In this document: piece by piece, positions 44,100 through 52,465 of the stretch
Layout: every line of letters starts with the position of its first letter
Numbering within the stretch: the stretch's first letter is position 1
Assembly: GCA_947471505.1 (NCBI GenBank)
Contig: CANIWM010000039.1
Coordinates: 1 to 52,605 of the forward strand
DNA from: Chthoniobacteraceae bacterium
GTDB lineage: Bacteria; Verrucomicrobiota; Verrucomicrobiia; Chthoniobacterales; Chthoniobacteraceae
DNA length: 52,605 nucleotides
Reading direction: 5' to 3'
Translations under genes and position numbers: made by a program
Notes under the pieces: model-generated
Told to the model about the DNA's origin: nothing
The model's input: only the letters and a program-made list of their open reading frames with translations
Database searches by the model: none

Positions 44100-44740
44100 T
44101 GCTCGCTCGCTGTGTCGCAGCCGCCGCCCCGCATGAGCTAAGTGCCGACGCCTCCCTCCCGCACTGGGCCGCCTGTGCGCCCGTCGAGTTTCGCGAAGCC
44201 GTCAGCGGCGATGCGCCGAAGCAAAAGACCACCGTCCGCACGCTCTGGACGCCGACCGAGTGGCGCATCCTCTTTGAATGTGAGGACGCCCTGCCTTGGG
44301 CCACGCTCACTCAGCGCGATGGGCTGCTCTATACCGAGGAGACGGTGGAAGTGTTCTTCGACCCCGTGGGCGATCTGGAGAGCTACTACGAAGTCGAGGT
44401 GAACCCACTCGGCACCGAGCTAGACATCGTCTTCCGCCGCAGTCGGAGCGGCTACAAGGGCGATTGGGCGTGGGACTGCGCCGGGCTGCGCACGCTCGCC
44501 CGCATTGTCCCCGGCGGCTGGAATGCCGAACTTGCGATCCCTTTCGCCAGCGTCGCCGAAGTGCCCGTGAACGGCACGCGCTGGAGGGTCAATTTCTGCC
44601 GCATCGACCGCCCCTCCCGCGACAACTCGCTGCCGCGTGAGCTGAGCGCATGGTCGCCCCCGCTCCGCGAGAGCTTCCACACGCAAGAGCGGTTCGGCGT
44701 GCTGGAGTTTCAGGGCGACGGGAGGGGCGGTATCCTCTAA
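44099..44740 (+). CDS. CBM9-like/DOMON-related carbohydrate-binding protein
   Basis: 213 residues with a GTG start directly at the end of the kinase gene. The segment TEWRILFECEDALPW, ETVEVFFDPVGDLESYYEVEVNPLG and the closing WRVNFCRIDR fit a family-9-like carbohydrate-binding beta-sandwich (a domain of cytochromes and xylanases). The N-terminus has no classical signal peptide, so it could be cytoplasmic. The link to the PfkB kinase by one-base overlap suggests sugar metabolism. Its last 16 bp lie in the arm of an inverted repeat. Confidence 0.7.
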   Translation: MLARCVAAAAPHELSADASLPHWAACAPVEFREAVSGDAPKQKTTVRTLWTPTEWRILFECEDALPWATLTQRDGLLYTEETVEVFFDPVGDLESYYEVEVNPLGTELDIVFRRSRSGYKGDWAWDCAGLRTLARIVPGGWNAELAIPFASVAEVPVNGTRWRVNFCRIDRPSRDNSLPRELSAWSPPLRESFHTQERFGVLEFQGDGRGGIL

Positions 44741-45143
44741 GCATTACCCACAAGTCAGAGAGGCGCAACCGCGCCACGATATTGCGTCGTGACGCCGGAG
44801 CCGGTGCAAAAAACCGGGAAACGACCTTGTAGTGCGGTGGCAAGCGAGGAACGAGCGCGACACCGCCTTGGAAGCGCCGCTCTGTACGACGGGCGCGTGT
44901 GGTTTTCTCGGTGGTCGCGGGCGCTCGGTAGTTCGCACCACCCTTCGGCTGGCGAAGGCGGCGTGGCGCTCGTTCCTCGCTTCCCGCCGCACTACAAGGT
45001 CGCCTCTCTGACTTGTGGGTAGCATTTAGGGTATGATACCGCCCTGCGGCCCGAAGGGTCGCCCAGAGACTTACGCTTTCAGAGATGGGGCCGCTTCGTG
45101 GGAACCACTTCGTGGTTCAGGGCGGTAGGATACCGCCCCTCCT
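44722..45143. repeat. Long nested inverted repeat (MITE-like)
   Basis: 21-bp perfect inner arms, starting TACCCACAAGTCAGAGAG (44745-44765), with its complement at 45001-45021. Continued imperfect pairing goes inwards (CGACCTTGTAGTGCGGTGGC near 44821 with the complement near 44983). An outer pair (GGAGGGGCGGTATCC near 44722 and its complement near 45129-45143) surrounds the inner one and covers the last codons of the CBM9-like gene. Confidence 0.7.
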
Positions 45144-45170
45144 TTCGCGTCTCCCGTGAATCCGTTAGCT
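44741..45170. other. Intergenic region filled by a long inverted repeat
   Basis: 430 bp without a gene. It consists mainly of an imperfect palindrome (44745-45021), nested in outer repeats of a short CGGTATCC motif. Confidence 0.65.
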
Positions 45171-46193
45171 TCACCGCTGATACAGCGGGACGTAGTGCCA
45201 CGGCATCGCGAGGATGCTGGTGTAGCACGCCGTGGCATAGACGGAGCCGACCTCGCGGTCTTGCCAGTAGCACTGGTCGTCGGTGCGCACGACTTCTGGG
45301 GTGAGTTTTTGCTTCATGAAATCATACCATTTCACCCAGGTCTCGCCGCCGATCATGTATTGCGCGGGGCCGGCGTAGTTGGAGCCGTAGGTCCAGTGGC
45401 GGCGGTCGCCCTTTTGGCCGAAGAGGAACTCGCTGCCTTTGGGGACCATCGGATCGTCGTAGAGCCCGCAAACTTGCAGGGAGTAGATCGCCGCCGCCGT
45501 CCGCGCATAGCCGGGGCCGAAGCCGCCTGCTTGATACGCGAAGCCGCCTGTCGAGCCCACGGAGCAGCGTTTCACGTAGGCGACGGCGTCATCAATCGTC
45601 TGCTGGGGCACGTCGAGTCCGCCGTTTTTCGCGGCGCGGAGGGCGACGACTTGGAGGACGGTCACGGAGATGTCGGAGTCGCCGGGCTTGGGCTGGTAGC
45701 GCCAGCCGCCGCTGTGCGAGCCTTGGGTGCTCTGGGAGGTGACGATGAGCTGGATGGCACGGTTCAATTTCTCCCGCATGGCCGGGTGCCGCGTCTCGCC
45801 GTACAGCTCGGCGAGGGCGATGGAGGCGATGCCGTGGTTATACATGTACTTCCCGCCATCCACGCCGCGGAACTGCCCGTCGGTGCCGATGCTCTCGAGC
45901 AGGAAGTCCATGCCGCCGCGCACATTTCGCGCAAACTCGCCCTGCTCCGGGAGGTTCCCCGCCGCCATAAAAGACATGAGCACGTAGCCCGTCATCGCCA
46001 CGGCATGTTCCCCGCGCCGCCCCTCGGAAGTGCTCCACGATCCGTTCGGCTGCTGCTTCCCCGCCAGCCAGCGCAGCCCGCCCGTGATGAGCTGTTCCGT
46101 CACCGCATCCACGACGACGGCGTCCTTCCCCACCGCCTGCGAAAAGGCGAGCGCCGGGAGGGCGAGCAAAGCGAAGAGTGTAGTCCGAACCAT
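45171..46193 (-). CDS. Secreted prenyltransferase/squalene-oxidase-repeat protein
   Basis: 340 residues from the ATG at 46193 (MVRTTLFALLALPALAFSQA is a signal peptide). The alpha/alpha-barrel repeats appear as blocks such as LAGKQQPNGSWSTSEG, SGGWRYQPKPGDSD, VAYVKRCSVGSTGGFAYQAGG, HWTYGSNYAG and the last YATACYTSILAMPWHYVPLY. Catalytic DXDD/DCTAE motifs of true cyclases are absent. The fold is common in secreted proteins of Planctomycetes/Verrucomicrobia, with no known function. It is divergent from glgE with a 90-bp gap. Confidence 0.8.
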   Translation of the reverse strand: MVRTTLFALLALPALAFSQAVGKDAVVVDAVTEQLITGGLRWLAGKQQPNGSWSTSEGRRGEHAVAMTGYVLMSFMAAGNLPEQGEFARNVRGGMDFLLESIGTDGQFRGVDGGKYMYNHGIASIALAELYGETRHPAMREKLNRAIQLIVTSQSTQGSHSGGWRYQPKPGDSDISVTVLQVVALRAAKNGGLDVPQQTIDDAVAYVKRCSVGSTGGFAYQAGGFGPGYARTAAAIYSLQVCGLYDDPMVPKGSEFLFGQKGDRRHWTYGSNYAGPAQYMIGGETWVKWYDFMKQKLTPEVVRTDDQCYWQDREVGSVYATACYTSILAMPWHYVPLYQR

Positions 46194-46283
46194 GCCCGAG
46201 CGTATGCACAACGGCGGGGCTGGCGAGCGATTTGAAACGAAATACTTCCCGCCGCCGCGCGGGAATGGCAGAAGGCGGGGCGT

Positions 46284-48371
46284 ATGAATATCCGTCCTTT
46301 TTCCGCAGTCATCGAAAACGTCCGTCCGCTCGTGGATGGCGGGCGCTATCCCGTGAAGCGACTCGTGGGGGAGCGGCTCGTCGTGGAGGCCGATGTTTTC
46401 AAGGACGGGCACGATGTTCTTTCCGCCGTGCTGAAGTGGCGGAAGCTCGGCGGCGCGACGTGGCAGGAGGTGCCGATGGTGTTGCTGTGGGACGACCGCT
46501 GGCGCGCAGAGTGCGCGTTCGATGCGCCGGGCGCGCACGAGTTCACCATCGAGGCGTGGGGGAATGTGTGGAAGTCGTGGCAGCACGAGTTCGAGGCGAA
46601 ATACGCGGCGGGCGAACGTCCGCTGACGAGCGAGACGCTGGAAGGCGCGGCCTTTGTCGCGCAAGCGGCGGCGCTGGCGCTGGCTCGCGGGGCAAAGGCG
46701 GATAGCGATTGGCTGCTGTGGGTCTCCCGCGAGATCAAGGCGGCGGATGCCCCGCTGGTAAATGACTACGCGCACAGCGAACAGCTCGCCGAGCAGATGT
46801 GGAAATACGCGGACCGCTCGCTGGCGACGGAGCTGGTCTGCACGCTGGAGGATTCGGCGGATCTTTTCCCCGCCGGGCACATCGCGGCGGCGCGCTACCC
46901 GGTGGTGTGGGTGGATCGCGCGGCGGCGGGCTGCGCGGCGTGGTATGAGTTTTTCCCGCGCAGCGCGGAGGGGCGTCAGGATAAAGGCTCGACGTTCCGC
47001 GACTGTCTGCCGCGCGTGGAGTATGCGCGCGACATGGGGTTTGACGTGATCTATTTCCCGCCCATCCACCCCATCGGCACAACCGCGCGCAAGGGCCGGA
47101 ACAACGCGGTGAGCTGCCAGCCGGGCGAACCGGGCGTGCCTTACGCCATCGGCAATCGGCACCAGAATTGTCCCAACGGCGGCGGGCATCGCGATGTCGC
47201 GCCAGAGCTGGGGACGCTCGAAGACTTCCGCTGGCTCGTCGGCGAGATCAAAGCGCGCGGCATGGAGGTCGCGCTGGATTTTGCCGTGAACTGCTCGCCG
47301 GACCACCCGTATGTCCACGACCATCCCGAGTGGTTTTACCATCGCCCGGACGGCTCCATCAAATACGCCGAGAACCCGCCGAAGAAATACCAAGACGTCT
47401 TCCCGATGAATTACCACTGCGCGACGTGGCGCGAGATGTGGAGCGAGCTGACGGGCGTGATCGAGTTCTGGTGCGAGCAAGGCGTGCGCGTCTTCCGCGT
47501 GGATAATCCGCACACGAAGCCCGTCCACTTTTGGGAGTATCTCATCGGGCGCGTGCAGTCGCGTTTCCCGGATGCGGTGTTCCTCAGCGAAGCATTCACG
47601 AAGGGGAAAATGATGCGGGCGCTGGCGAAAGTCGGCTACACGCAGAGCTACACCTACTTCACCTGGCGCAACACCGCGCAGGGCTTGCGCGATTACTTTA
47701 ACGAACTCGCGCACGGCGAAGGCGCGGAATACATGCGCCCGAATCTATGGCCGAACACGCCCGACATCCTGCCGAGCTACTTGCAGTTTGGCGGGAAGGC
47801 GGCGTTTGAAGTGCGGGCGATATTGGCGGCGACGTTGGCCCCCGTGTACGGCATCTACAGCGGCTTCGAGCTGTGTGAAAATGCGGGACTAGAGCGCAAG
47901 CCGTGGGACGCAGCGGGCGACGTGCGCGGCTTCCTCGCGCTGTGCGATGGCGACTACAAGCAACTCGCCCGCGAGGAGTATCTCGACTCCGAGAAGTATC
48001 AGCTCAAAGCCCGCGACTGGTCCGCAGAAGGCATCCGCCCGCTCCTCCGCACGCTGAACAAAGCGCGCCGCGAAAACCCCGCGCTCCAGCAATTCCGCAA
48101 CCTGCAATTCGTCCACAGCGACAACGACCTCATCCTCGCCTACGCGAAAATCGCCGACGGCAACCGCCTGCTCATCATCGTGAATCTCGACGCGTGGTAC
48201 GCGGAGGAAACAATGATCTCAGTGCCGCTCGAAGCCTTCGGCCTCAGCGAGACGCAGCCCTATCAAGTCGAAGACCTCCTCACCGGCGAGAAGTGGCAGT
48301 GGCAAGGTCGCCGCAACTACGTCCGCCTCGCCCCCGGCGAACGCGCGGGGCATGTGCTGAGGGTCGTCTAA
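46284..48371 (+). CDS. glgE: Alpha-1,4-glucan:maltose-1-phosphate maltosyltransferase
   Basis: 695 residues, the usual size of GlgE. An N-terminal domain (about 1-200) is followed by the GH13_3 barrel: [30 protein letters not shown], the nucleophile in [13 protein letters not shown] (D407), the acid/base in [12 protein letters not shown] (E436), and [11 protein letters not shown], plus a C-terminal beta domain. GlgE extends linear alpha-glucan with maltose-1-phosphate, usually fed by Pep2 and TreS from trehalose; neither is in the window. The stop overlaps the convergent arsC stop by 4 bp. Confidence 0.93.
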   Translation: MNIRPFSAVIENVRPLVDGGRYPVKRLVGERLVVEADVFKDGHDVLSAVLKWRKLGGATWQEVPMVLLWDDRWRAECAFDAPGAHEFTIEAWGNVWKSWQHEFEAKYAAGERPLTSETLEGAAFVAQAAALALARGAKADSDWLLWVSREIKAADAPLVNDYAHSEQLAEQMWKYADRSLATELVCTLEDSADLFPAGHIAAARYPVVWVDRAAAGCAAWYEFFPRSAEGRQDKGSTFRDCLPRVEYARDMGFDVIYFPPIHPIGTTARKGRNNAVSCQPGEPGVPYAIGNRHQNCPNGGGHRDVAPELGTLEDFRWLVGEIKARGMEVALDFAVNCSPDHPYVHDHPEWFYHRPDGSIKYAENPPKKYQDVFPMNYHCATWREMWSELTGVIEFWCEQGVRVFRVDNPHTKPVHFWEYLIGRVQSRFPDAVFLSEAFTKGKMMRALAKVGYTQSYTYFTWRNTAQGLRDYFNELAHGEGAEYMRPNLWPNTPDILPSYLQFGGKAAFEVRAILAATLAPVYGIYSGFELCENAGLERKPWDAAGDVRGFLALCDGDYKQLAREEYLDSEKYQLKARDWSAEGIRPLLRTLNKARRENPALQQFRNLQFVHSDNDLILAYAKIADGNRLLIIVNLDAWYAEETMISVPLEAFGLSETQPYQVEDLLTGEKWQWQGRRNYVRLAPGERAGHVLRVV

Positions 48372-48814
48372 ACCGGGACGGTGCTTTTTACCCCATCGCG
48401 CCGACCAGCCGCGTAGGCCTCGAAGACTCGGCGGATTTCATCGCGGACGCGGCGGAAGACGGCGAACTGTTCGTCCTCGGTGCCGGTCGCGTGGGCGGGG
48501 TCGTCGAAGCCCCAGTGGTAGCGGTTCATTTGGCCGGGGAACATGGGGCAGACTTGGTCGGCGTTGCCGCAGACGGTGATGACGGTTTCCACGTCGCGCT
48601 GGAGAAATTCGCTGAGGTGTTTGGAGTGGTGCGCGCTGGCGTCGAGGCCGATTTCTGCAAGTGCGCGGAGGGCGAGCGGGTGGACGTAGCCAGCGGGTTT
48701 GCTGCCCGCGCTGGCGACTTCGAGAATGTCCCCGGCGGCCGCGCGGAGGATGGCTTCGGCGAGGTGCGAGCGGCAGGAGTTGCCGGTGCAGAGGATGAGG
48801 ATGAGCGGTTTCAT
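48368..48814 (-). CDS. arsC: Arsenate reductase, LMW-phosphatase/thioredoxin type
   Basis: 148 residues. The N-terminal P-loop CTGNSCRS (C9-S16) belongs to the low-molecular-weight phosphatase family; the resolving pair corresponds to CGNADQVCP (about C82 and C89), typical of thioredoxin-coupled ArsC. The reduction product is arsenite. The start is 2 bp after the aquaporin stop, so they form one operon. Confidence 0.85.
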   Translation of the reverse strand: MKPLILILCTGNSCRSHLAEAILRAAAGDILEVASAGSKPAGYVHPLALRALAEIGLDASAHHSKHLSEFLQRDVETVITVCGNADQVCPMFPGQMNRYHWGFDDPAHATGTEDEQFAVFRRVRDEIRRVFEAYAAGRRDGVKSTVPV

Positions 48815-48816
48815 AT

Positions 48817-49485
48817 TTAAGCAGCGGATTTCGCGCAGCAGCAGCCGGGCTCGCGGACGCCGCAGCAGAGCGGCACGGCGATGAGCGCGCCGAGCACAGG
48901 GGCGGTGAGATAGACCCAGAGATGCTGCAAATTTCCGCCGACAACGGCGGGCGCGAGGGAGCGGGCGGGATTCATGGATGCGCCGCAGATGGGCCCGGCA
49001 AACATGGCTTCCAGCGCGATGACGGCACCGACGGCGATGCCCGCCGTAATGCCTTTCTCTTTAGCCCCGGTGCTGACGCCGAGGACGACGAACATGAGCA
49101 TGGCCGTGAGGATGACTTCGAGCACGAAGCTCTGCATGGCCGGGCCCGCAGGGAGCGTCGCGCCGAGGTTTGCATCCGCAGGAAAGAGGACGCGCAACAC
49201 ACCACTCGCAGCGAAAGCTCCAGCGGTCTGTGCAGCTACGTAGCGGGGCACTTCGCTCCACGAAAAGCGCCGCGCCGCAGCGAAGGCGATAGTCACAGCC
49301 GGGTTCAGGTGCGCGCCGCTGACGTCGCCGAGCGTGTAAATCATCGCCAGCACGATGAGGCCAAAAGTGAGCGCGACGCCTGCATGGGTGATGGCTCCGC
49401 CGCTGGCATTATCGATGATGATCGCGCCAGTTCCGGCAAAGATGAGGGCGAACGTGCCGAGGAATTCTCCGAGAAGTTTCTTCAT
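48817..49485 (-). CDS. Aquaporin (arsenite-channel AqpS-like context)
   Basis: 222 residues, six TM helices and two NPA half-helices (LNPAVT and MNPARS). The neighbour arsC, 2 bp downstream, suggests arsenite efflux by the channel, as in the aqpS-arsC type (inference from context). The C-terminal tail is unusually cysteine-rich: [11 protein letters not shown]. No ArsR, ArsB or Acr3 is near. Confidence 0.85.
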   Translation of the reverse strand: MKKLLGEFLGTFALIFAGTGAIIIDNASGGAITHAGVALTFGLIVLAMIYTLGDVSGAHLNPAVTIAFAAARRFSWSEVPRYVAAQTAGAFAASGVLRVLFPADANLGATLPAGPAMQSFVLEVILTAMLMFVVLGVSTGAKEKGITAGIAVGAVIALEAMFAGPICGASMNPARSLAPAVVGGNLQHLWVYLTAPVLGALIAVPLCCGVREPGCCCAKSAA

Positions 49486-49494
49486 GCGGTGGCT

Positions 49495-49596
49495 TTAGCG
49501 GATGCTGGCATTGCATACAAGCGTGGGGAGGAACTGACACCGCGATTTTACAAGTCGGTGTAATATGGGGCCTGTGTCGGCGATGACGATTTTCAC
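49495..49596 (-). pseudogene. Truncated PIN-domain toxin remnant
   Basis: A GTG at 49596 overlaps the antitoxin's TGA (GTGA) and encodes MKIVIADTGPILHRLV (initiator GTG read as Met) before a short tail, ending at TAA 49495-49497. The first ~14 residues are the beta1 strand of PIN toxins with the first metal-binding Asp (IADTGP). Only 33 residues remain of a usual ~130-150, so the nuclease cannot be active. The remnant was presumably deleted when the aquaporin region joined. Confidence 0.6.
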
Positions 49597-49796
49597 CGTG
49601 CGGTCCGCTTGGCTTCAAGAGCCCACTCGATGTCCTCAAGTTGCTGACGCTCTTGCAGCGCATAGCGACGGTCCGTAAGGAGTTCGCGGAGCGCGGCATG
49701 GATCGCTTCTTTTTCGTCGGTGAACCAGCCCGACTTCACGATACGCTGAAGTCCGTTCGCAAGTTCATCCGGTAATTCCAAAGTTAGCGTGCTCAT
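49593..49796 (-). CDS. Ribbon-helix-helix-like antitoxin
   Basis: 67 residues from the ATG at 49796 (MSTLTLELPDELANGLQRIVK). The N-terminal strand TLTLELPDELANGL and the following helix SGWFTDEKEAIHAALREL are typical for RHH antitoxins partnered with PIN toxins. The tail carries the toxin-binding helix. The downstream toxin is truncated, so this is an orphan antitoxin. Confidence 0.7.
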   Translation of the reverse strand: MSTLTLELPDELANGLQRIVKSGWFTDEKEAIHAALRELLTDRRYALQERQQLEDIEWALEAKRTAR

Positions 49797-49900
49797 GGGC
49801 ACACCTTGCACGCAGGCAGGTAGATCGTCAACGCGCCCTGTGGCGGGATTTCCCTCACGCAGATATTGCAAAGCGAATCGCCGTGGCTACTTTCTCGCTC

Positions 49901-50077
49901 ATGCCAGATCGGATGCAAAAACCAACCGGCCCCGCGCCGTGGGAACCCAAACAGGGAGACGGCGATGGACCCAAGTCGCCAGACGCCAAGAAGCCCGACA
50001 CCAAGAGCATCCTAGAGCGGATGCGCAAGGTGGACCCGGACCAAGCCCGTCGCTATAAACAACGCACGGGAGAATAG
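49901..50077 (+). CDS. ubact: UBact prokaryotic ubiquitin-like modifier
   Basis: 58 residues from the ATG at 49901 (a GTG at 49883 would add six residues; another ATG at 49913 is also possible). The protein is polar and Gly/Pro/Asp/Lys-rich in the first half (PAPWEPKQGDGDGPKSPDAK), without predicted folded core, with a helical C-terminal segment (ILERMRKVDPDQARRYKQ) and the end RTGE. This is the UBact family signature: a Pup-like disordered modifier with a C-terminal Gly-Glu/Gln tail, found in PVC, Nitrospira and others outside Actinobacteria. Ending in Glu, it needs no deamidation before ligation by a PafA-type ligase. The proteasome beta subunit begins 6 bp downstream. Ligase (PafA/Dop-like) and ATPase are not in the window. 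Confidence 0.85.
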   Translation: MPDRMQKPTGPAPWEPKQGDGDGPKSPDAKKPDTKSILERMRKVDPDQARRYKQRTGE

Positions 50078-50083
50078 TCGGCG

Positions 50084-50890
50084 ATGCACTTTCCCGGCAC
50101 ACCAGTCTCGCTCACGGACGCAAGCGCGCCGGATTTTTCCACGCTGCTCCAGCGGCAGGGGCTCTACCCGAAGCCCGCCGAAGTCCACGCGAACACCTCG
50201 CTCGTGCCGACGCACGCGACGACGATCTTGGCGTTCAAATACGCGGACGGCGTGCTCGTCGCGGGCGACCGGCGGGCGACGGCGGGCAATGCCATCATGT
50301 ATGACCGCGCGGATAAGGTGCTGGAGATTGACCGCTTCTCGCTCATGGCCATCGCGGGTGTCCCGGCGACGGCTTGGGAGATGGCGCGCGTGCTGGAGCA
50401 CAGCTTCCATTTTTACCGCCGCAGCCAGCTCGCGGAGATGAGCATCGAGGGAAAAGTGCGGGCGCTCTCCAAGCTGCTGCGCGATAACCTCGGCTTCGTC
50501 CTGCAAGGCGTCGGCGTCGTCGTGCCCATCTTCGCGACTTATGATGCGGCGGCCAATGCGCCCCGCGTTTATTTCTACGACGCGATGGGCGCGGGCTTTG
50601 AAGCGGCGGAATACACGGCCACGGGAAGCGGCAGCCCGGCGGTGAAAGCGGTGCTGCATTTCGAGAACACCTACGGTCGCCGTCCGCTGAAAAAGCTGAA
50701 GCCCAGCGAGGCCACGCTGCTCGCACTGCGGGCGCTGGACACAGCGGCGGAATCCGACTCGGCGACGGGCGGGGTGGACCGGCGCGCGAAGATTTTCCCC
50801 ATCGTGAAACTGATCACGGAGCGCGGCATCGAGACGCTTTCCGATGCGCGGCTTGCGCGGCTGTATCGCGGGAACCTTGCCTCCGCGTAA
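50084..50890 (+). CDS. prcB: Proteasome beta subunit
   Basis: 268 residues. A ~45-residue propeptide (MHFPGTPVSL...VPTHA) precedes the mature N-terminus TTILAFKYADGVLVAGDRRA. Thr46 is the catalytic Thr1; Asp62 and Lys78 sit exactly at mature positions 17 and 33 as in 20S proteasomes. The GDRRAT and DKVLEI motifs confirm the Ntn-hydrolase fold. It is translated directly after UBact and is followed without any gap (TAAATG) by the permease gene. No prcA follows, which is unusual because alpha and beta genes are normally adjacent. Confidence 0.92.
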   Translation: MHFPGTPVSLTDASAPDFSTLLQRQGLYPKPAEVHANTSLVPTHATTILAFKYADGVLVAGDRRATAGNAIMYDRADKVLEIDRFSLMAIAGVPATAWEMARVLEHSFHFYRRSQLAEMSIEGKVRALSKLLRDNLGFVLQGVGVVVPIFATYDAAANAPRVYFYDAMGAGFEAAEYTATGSGSPAVKAVLHFENTYGRRPLKKLKPSEATLLALRALDTAAESDSATGGVDRRAKIFPIVKLITERGIETLSDARLARLYRGNLASA

Positions 50891-51655
50891 ATGCCGACGC
50901 TGTCTGCTTGGGAGTGGTTTTTCGCCGTGCTCGCGGCGCTGGGTATCGGCATCTCGAAGAGCGGCTTTGCCGGCGTCAGCCTCGTGCATGTGCTGGTGAT
51001 GGCGCACATCTTCGGCGACCGTCTTTCCACTGGTGTCGTGCTGCCGATGCTCGTCGTCGGCGACATCTGCGCGGTGGTGGCGTTTAAGCGGCACGCGATT
51101 TGGAAGCACGTCGCGCGCACCCTGCCCATCGCCTGCATCGGCGTCTGCGTGGGGACTTGGCTGATGACCATCATCCCGCCGACCGCCTACAAGCCCGTCA
51201 TCGGCTGGACCGTGCTCGTCCTCGTCGTGCTGCAACTTTGGCGGATGTGGAAGCCTGCGATGTTTGAGACCGTGCCGCACTCGTGGCCCTTCGCCGCCGC
51301 GATGGGAATGCTGGCAGGCATCACCACAATGATGGCCAACGCCGCTGGCCCCGTAATGGGCCTCTACTTCCTCGCCGTCGGACTGCCGAAGTACCAGCTC
51401 ACCGGCACGAGCGCGTGGTTTTTCCTGCTCATCAACTTGTTCAAAATCCCGTTCAGCGCGGGCCTCGGGCTCATCCACACCAATACGCTGCTCTTCAACG
51501 CCGTGCTCGTGCCCGGAATTGTCGCCGGGCTCTTCTTTGGTCGCTGGCTGCTCGCGCACGTCCCCCAGCGACTCTTCGACGGGCTCATCCTCGGCTTCGC
51601 CGCCATCGCGGCGCTGATACGGCTGGGCTTTTTTGAGTGGGTGCGGGGGCTGTGA
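50891..51655 (+). CDS. TauE/SafE-family membrane permease
   Basis: 254 residues with about eight TM segments and the two-half TauE/SafE layout (GIGISKSGFAGVSLVHVLVM; AGITTMMANAAGPVMGLYFL). The family exports sulfite, sulfonates or organic acids. The start codon immediately follows the prcB stop, so co-transcription is expected, but there is no known functional link to the proteasome. Confidence 0.82.
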   Translation: MPTLSAWEWFFAVLAALGIGISKSGFAGVSLVHVLVMAHIFGDRLSTGVVLPMLVVGDICAVVAFKRHAIWKHVARTLPIACIGVCVGTWLMTIIPPTAYKPVIGWTVLVLVVLQLWRMWKPAMFETVPHSWPFAAAMGMLAGITTMMANAAGPVMGLYFLAVGLPKYQLTGTSAWFFLLINLFKIPFSAGLGLIHTNTLLFNAVLVPGIVAGLFFGRWLLAHVPQRLFDGLILGFAAIAALIRLGFFEWVRGL

Positions 51656-51659
51656 TGAA

Positions 51660-51713
51660 ATGACGAATGACGAATGACGAAGTTTGCGAGTTTCGTCATT
51701 CGTCATTCGTCAT
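51660..51713. terminator. Hairpin of TGACGAA-type heptamers
   Basis: Perfect 22-bp arms (51660-51681 and 51692-51713) built from three copies of the 7-mer ATGACGA and complements, with a 10-nt loop. It lies in the 86-bp gap between convergent genes. It could be a bidirectional terminator or a simple repeat-derived element. Confidence 0.6.
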
Positions 51714-51741
51714 TCGAACAAGCCCCTCCGCAGTCTGCCGC

Positions 51742-52308
51742 CTAGTTTAACCCCGTCTCTTCCGGCGCTTCCGCCACGAGCTGAAACCACGGGCCGAAGG
51801 TGCTCGTCATCTCCCGCCAGATGCGCGGGGCGCGTTCGACTTCTAGCACTTCTTCGTGGTCGGCCTTGCGCACGAGCCACGAGCGCTGCGCGAGTTCGTT
51901 TTCGATTTGCCCGCTGGACCATCCGCTATAGCCGACGAACGCTCGCACGGTGTGATGCTGGGCTGCGGCGAGCTGCGCGGCTTCTTCTAGGGAAATGTGA
52001 TGCTTGCACTCAAAGAGCCGCTTTTCCGAGTGCCACCGAAACGCCGCCAGCAGCATCTTATCCGGCTCCACCGGCCCGCCTTGCAGGACGGGGACACGCG
52101 CTAAATGTGGACCGATTTCTTGGTCCGAGAGAAGTTCGCCGACGAGCTTCCCCGTCGGGCGATTGAGCACGAGGCCGAAGCTGCCTTTCTTCCCATCGTG
52201 GTCTGCGAGCATGATCACGGTCCGCCGGAACGTGGGCTCCACGAGGCTCGGGTGAGCGATCAAAAGACTGCCTGAAAGACTAAGTGAAGTGGATACCGGG
52301 TCACGCAC
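51742..52308 (-). CDS. YqgE/AlgH-family protein (UPF0301)
   Basis: 188 residues. The family pattern SGSLLIAHPSLVEPTFRRTVIMLADH, GSFGLVLNRPTGK, VLQGGPV and VRAFVGYSGWSSGQIENEL is complete. These small proteins are conserved in Gram-negative bacteria; their function is poorly known (named for alginate regulation). Convergent with the TauE/SafE gene. Confidence 0.85.
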   Translation of the reverse strand: MRDPVSTSLSLSGSLLIAHPSLVEPTFRRTVIMLADHDGKKGSFGLVLNRPTGKLVGELLSDQEIGPHLARVPVLQGGPVEPDKMLLAAFRWHSEKRLFECKHHISLEEAAQLAAAQHHTVRAFVGYSGWSSGQIENELAQRSWLVRKADHEEVLEVERAPRIWREMTSTFGPWFQLVAEAPEETGLN

Positions 52309-52382
52309 GCGGCGACTGTAGCACGAGGAAACCGCCCGTCCATCCGCGATACGCCTCGGCTTACGTCCGGGGTGTGATTAAA

Positions 52383-52443
52383 AGTGGCTTGGGCGTCCCG
52401 CCCATGAGTATCGCTCCTTCATGGGCGAGACGCCCAAGCCACT
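52383..52443. repeat. Palindrome AGTGGCTTGGGCGT...
   Basis: Arms 52383-52407 and 52419-52443 (AGTGGCTTGGGCGT-CC-CGCCCATGA and complement) pair except for a 2-nt internal mismatch, with an 11-nt loop. There is no T-tract. Confidence 0.75.
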
Positions 52444-52465
52444 CGCACTCTTCCACTTTTAACCT

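Noticed and set aside
45171-46193. Functional terpene cyclase
   Set aside because: The repeat fold is present, but DXDD-type or other cyclase catalytic motifs are not.
46194-47714. N-terminal extension of the prenyltransferase-repeat gene on the minus strand
   Set aside because: The frame is open, but it overlaps glgE and has no recognisable domain; a signal peptide begins at 46193.
50012-51706. 564-codon minus-strand frame
   Set aside because: Antisense to prcB and the TauE/SafE gene; composition is typical of GC-rich shadow frames.
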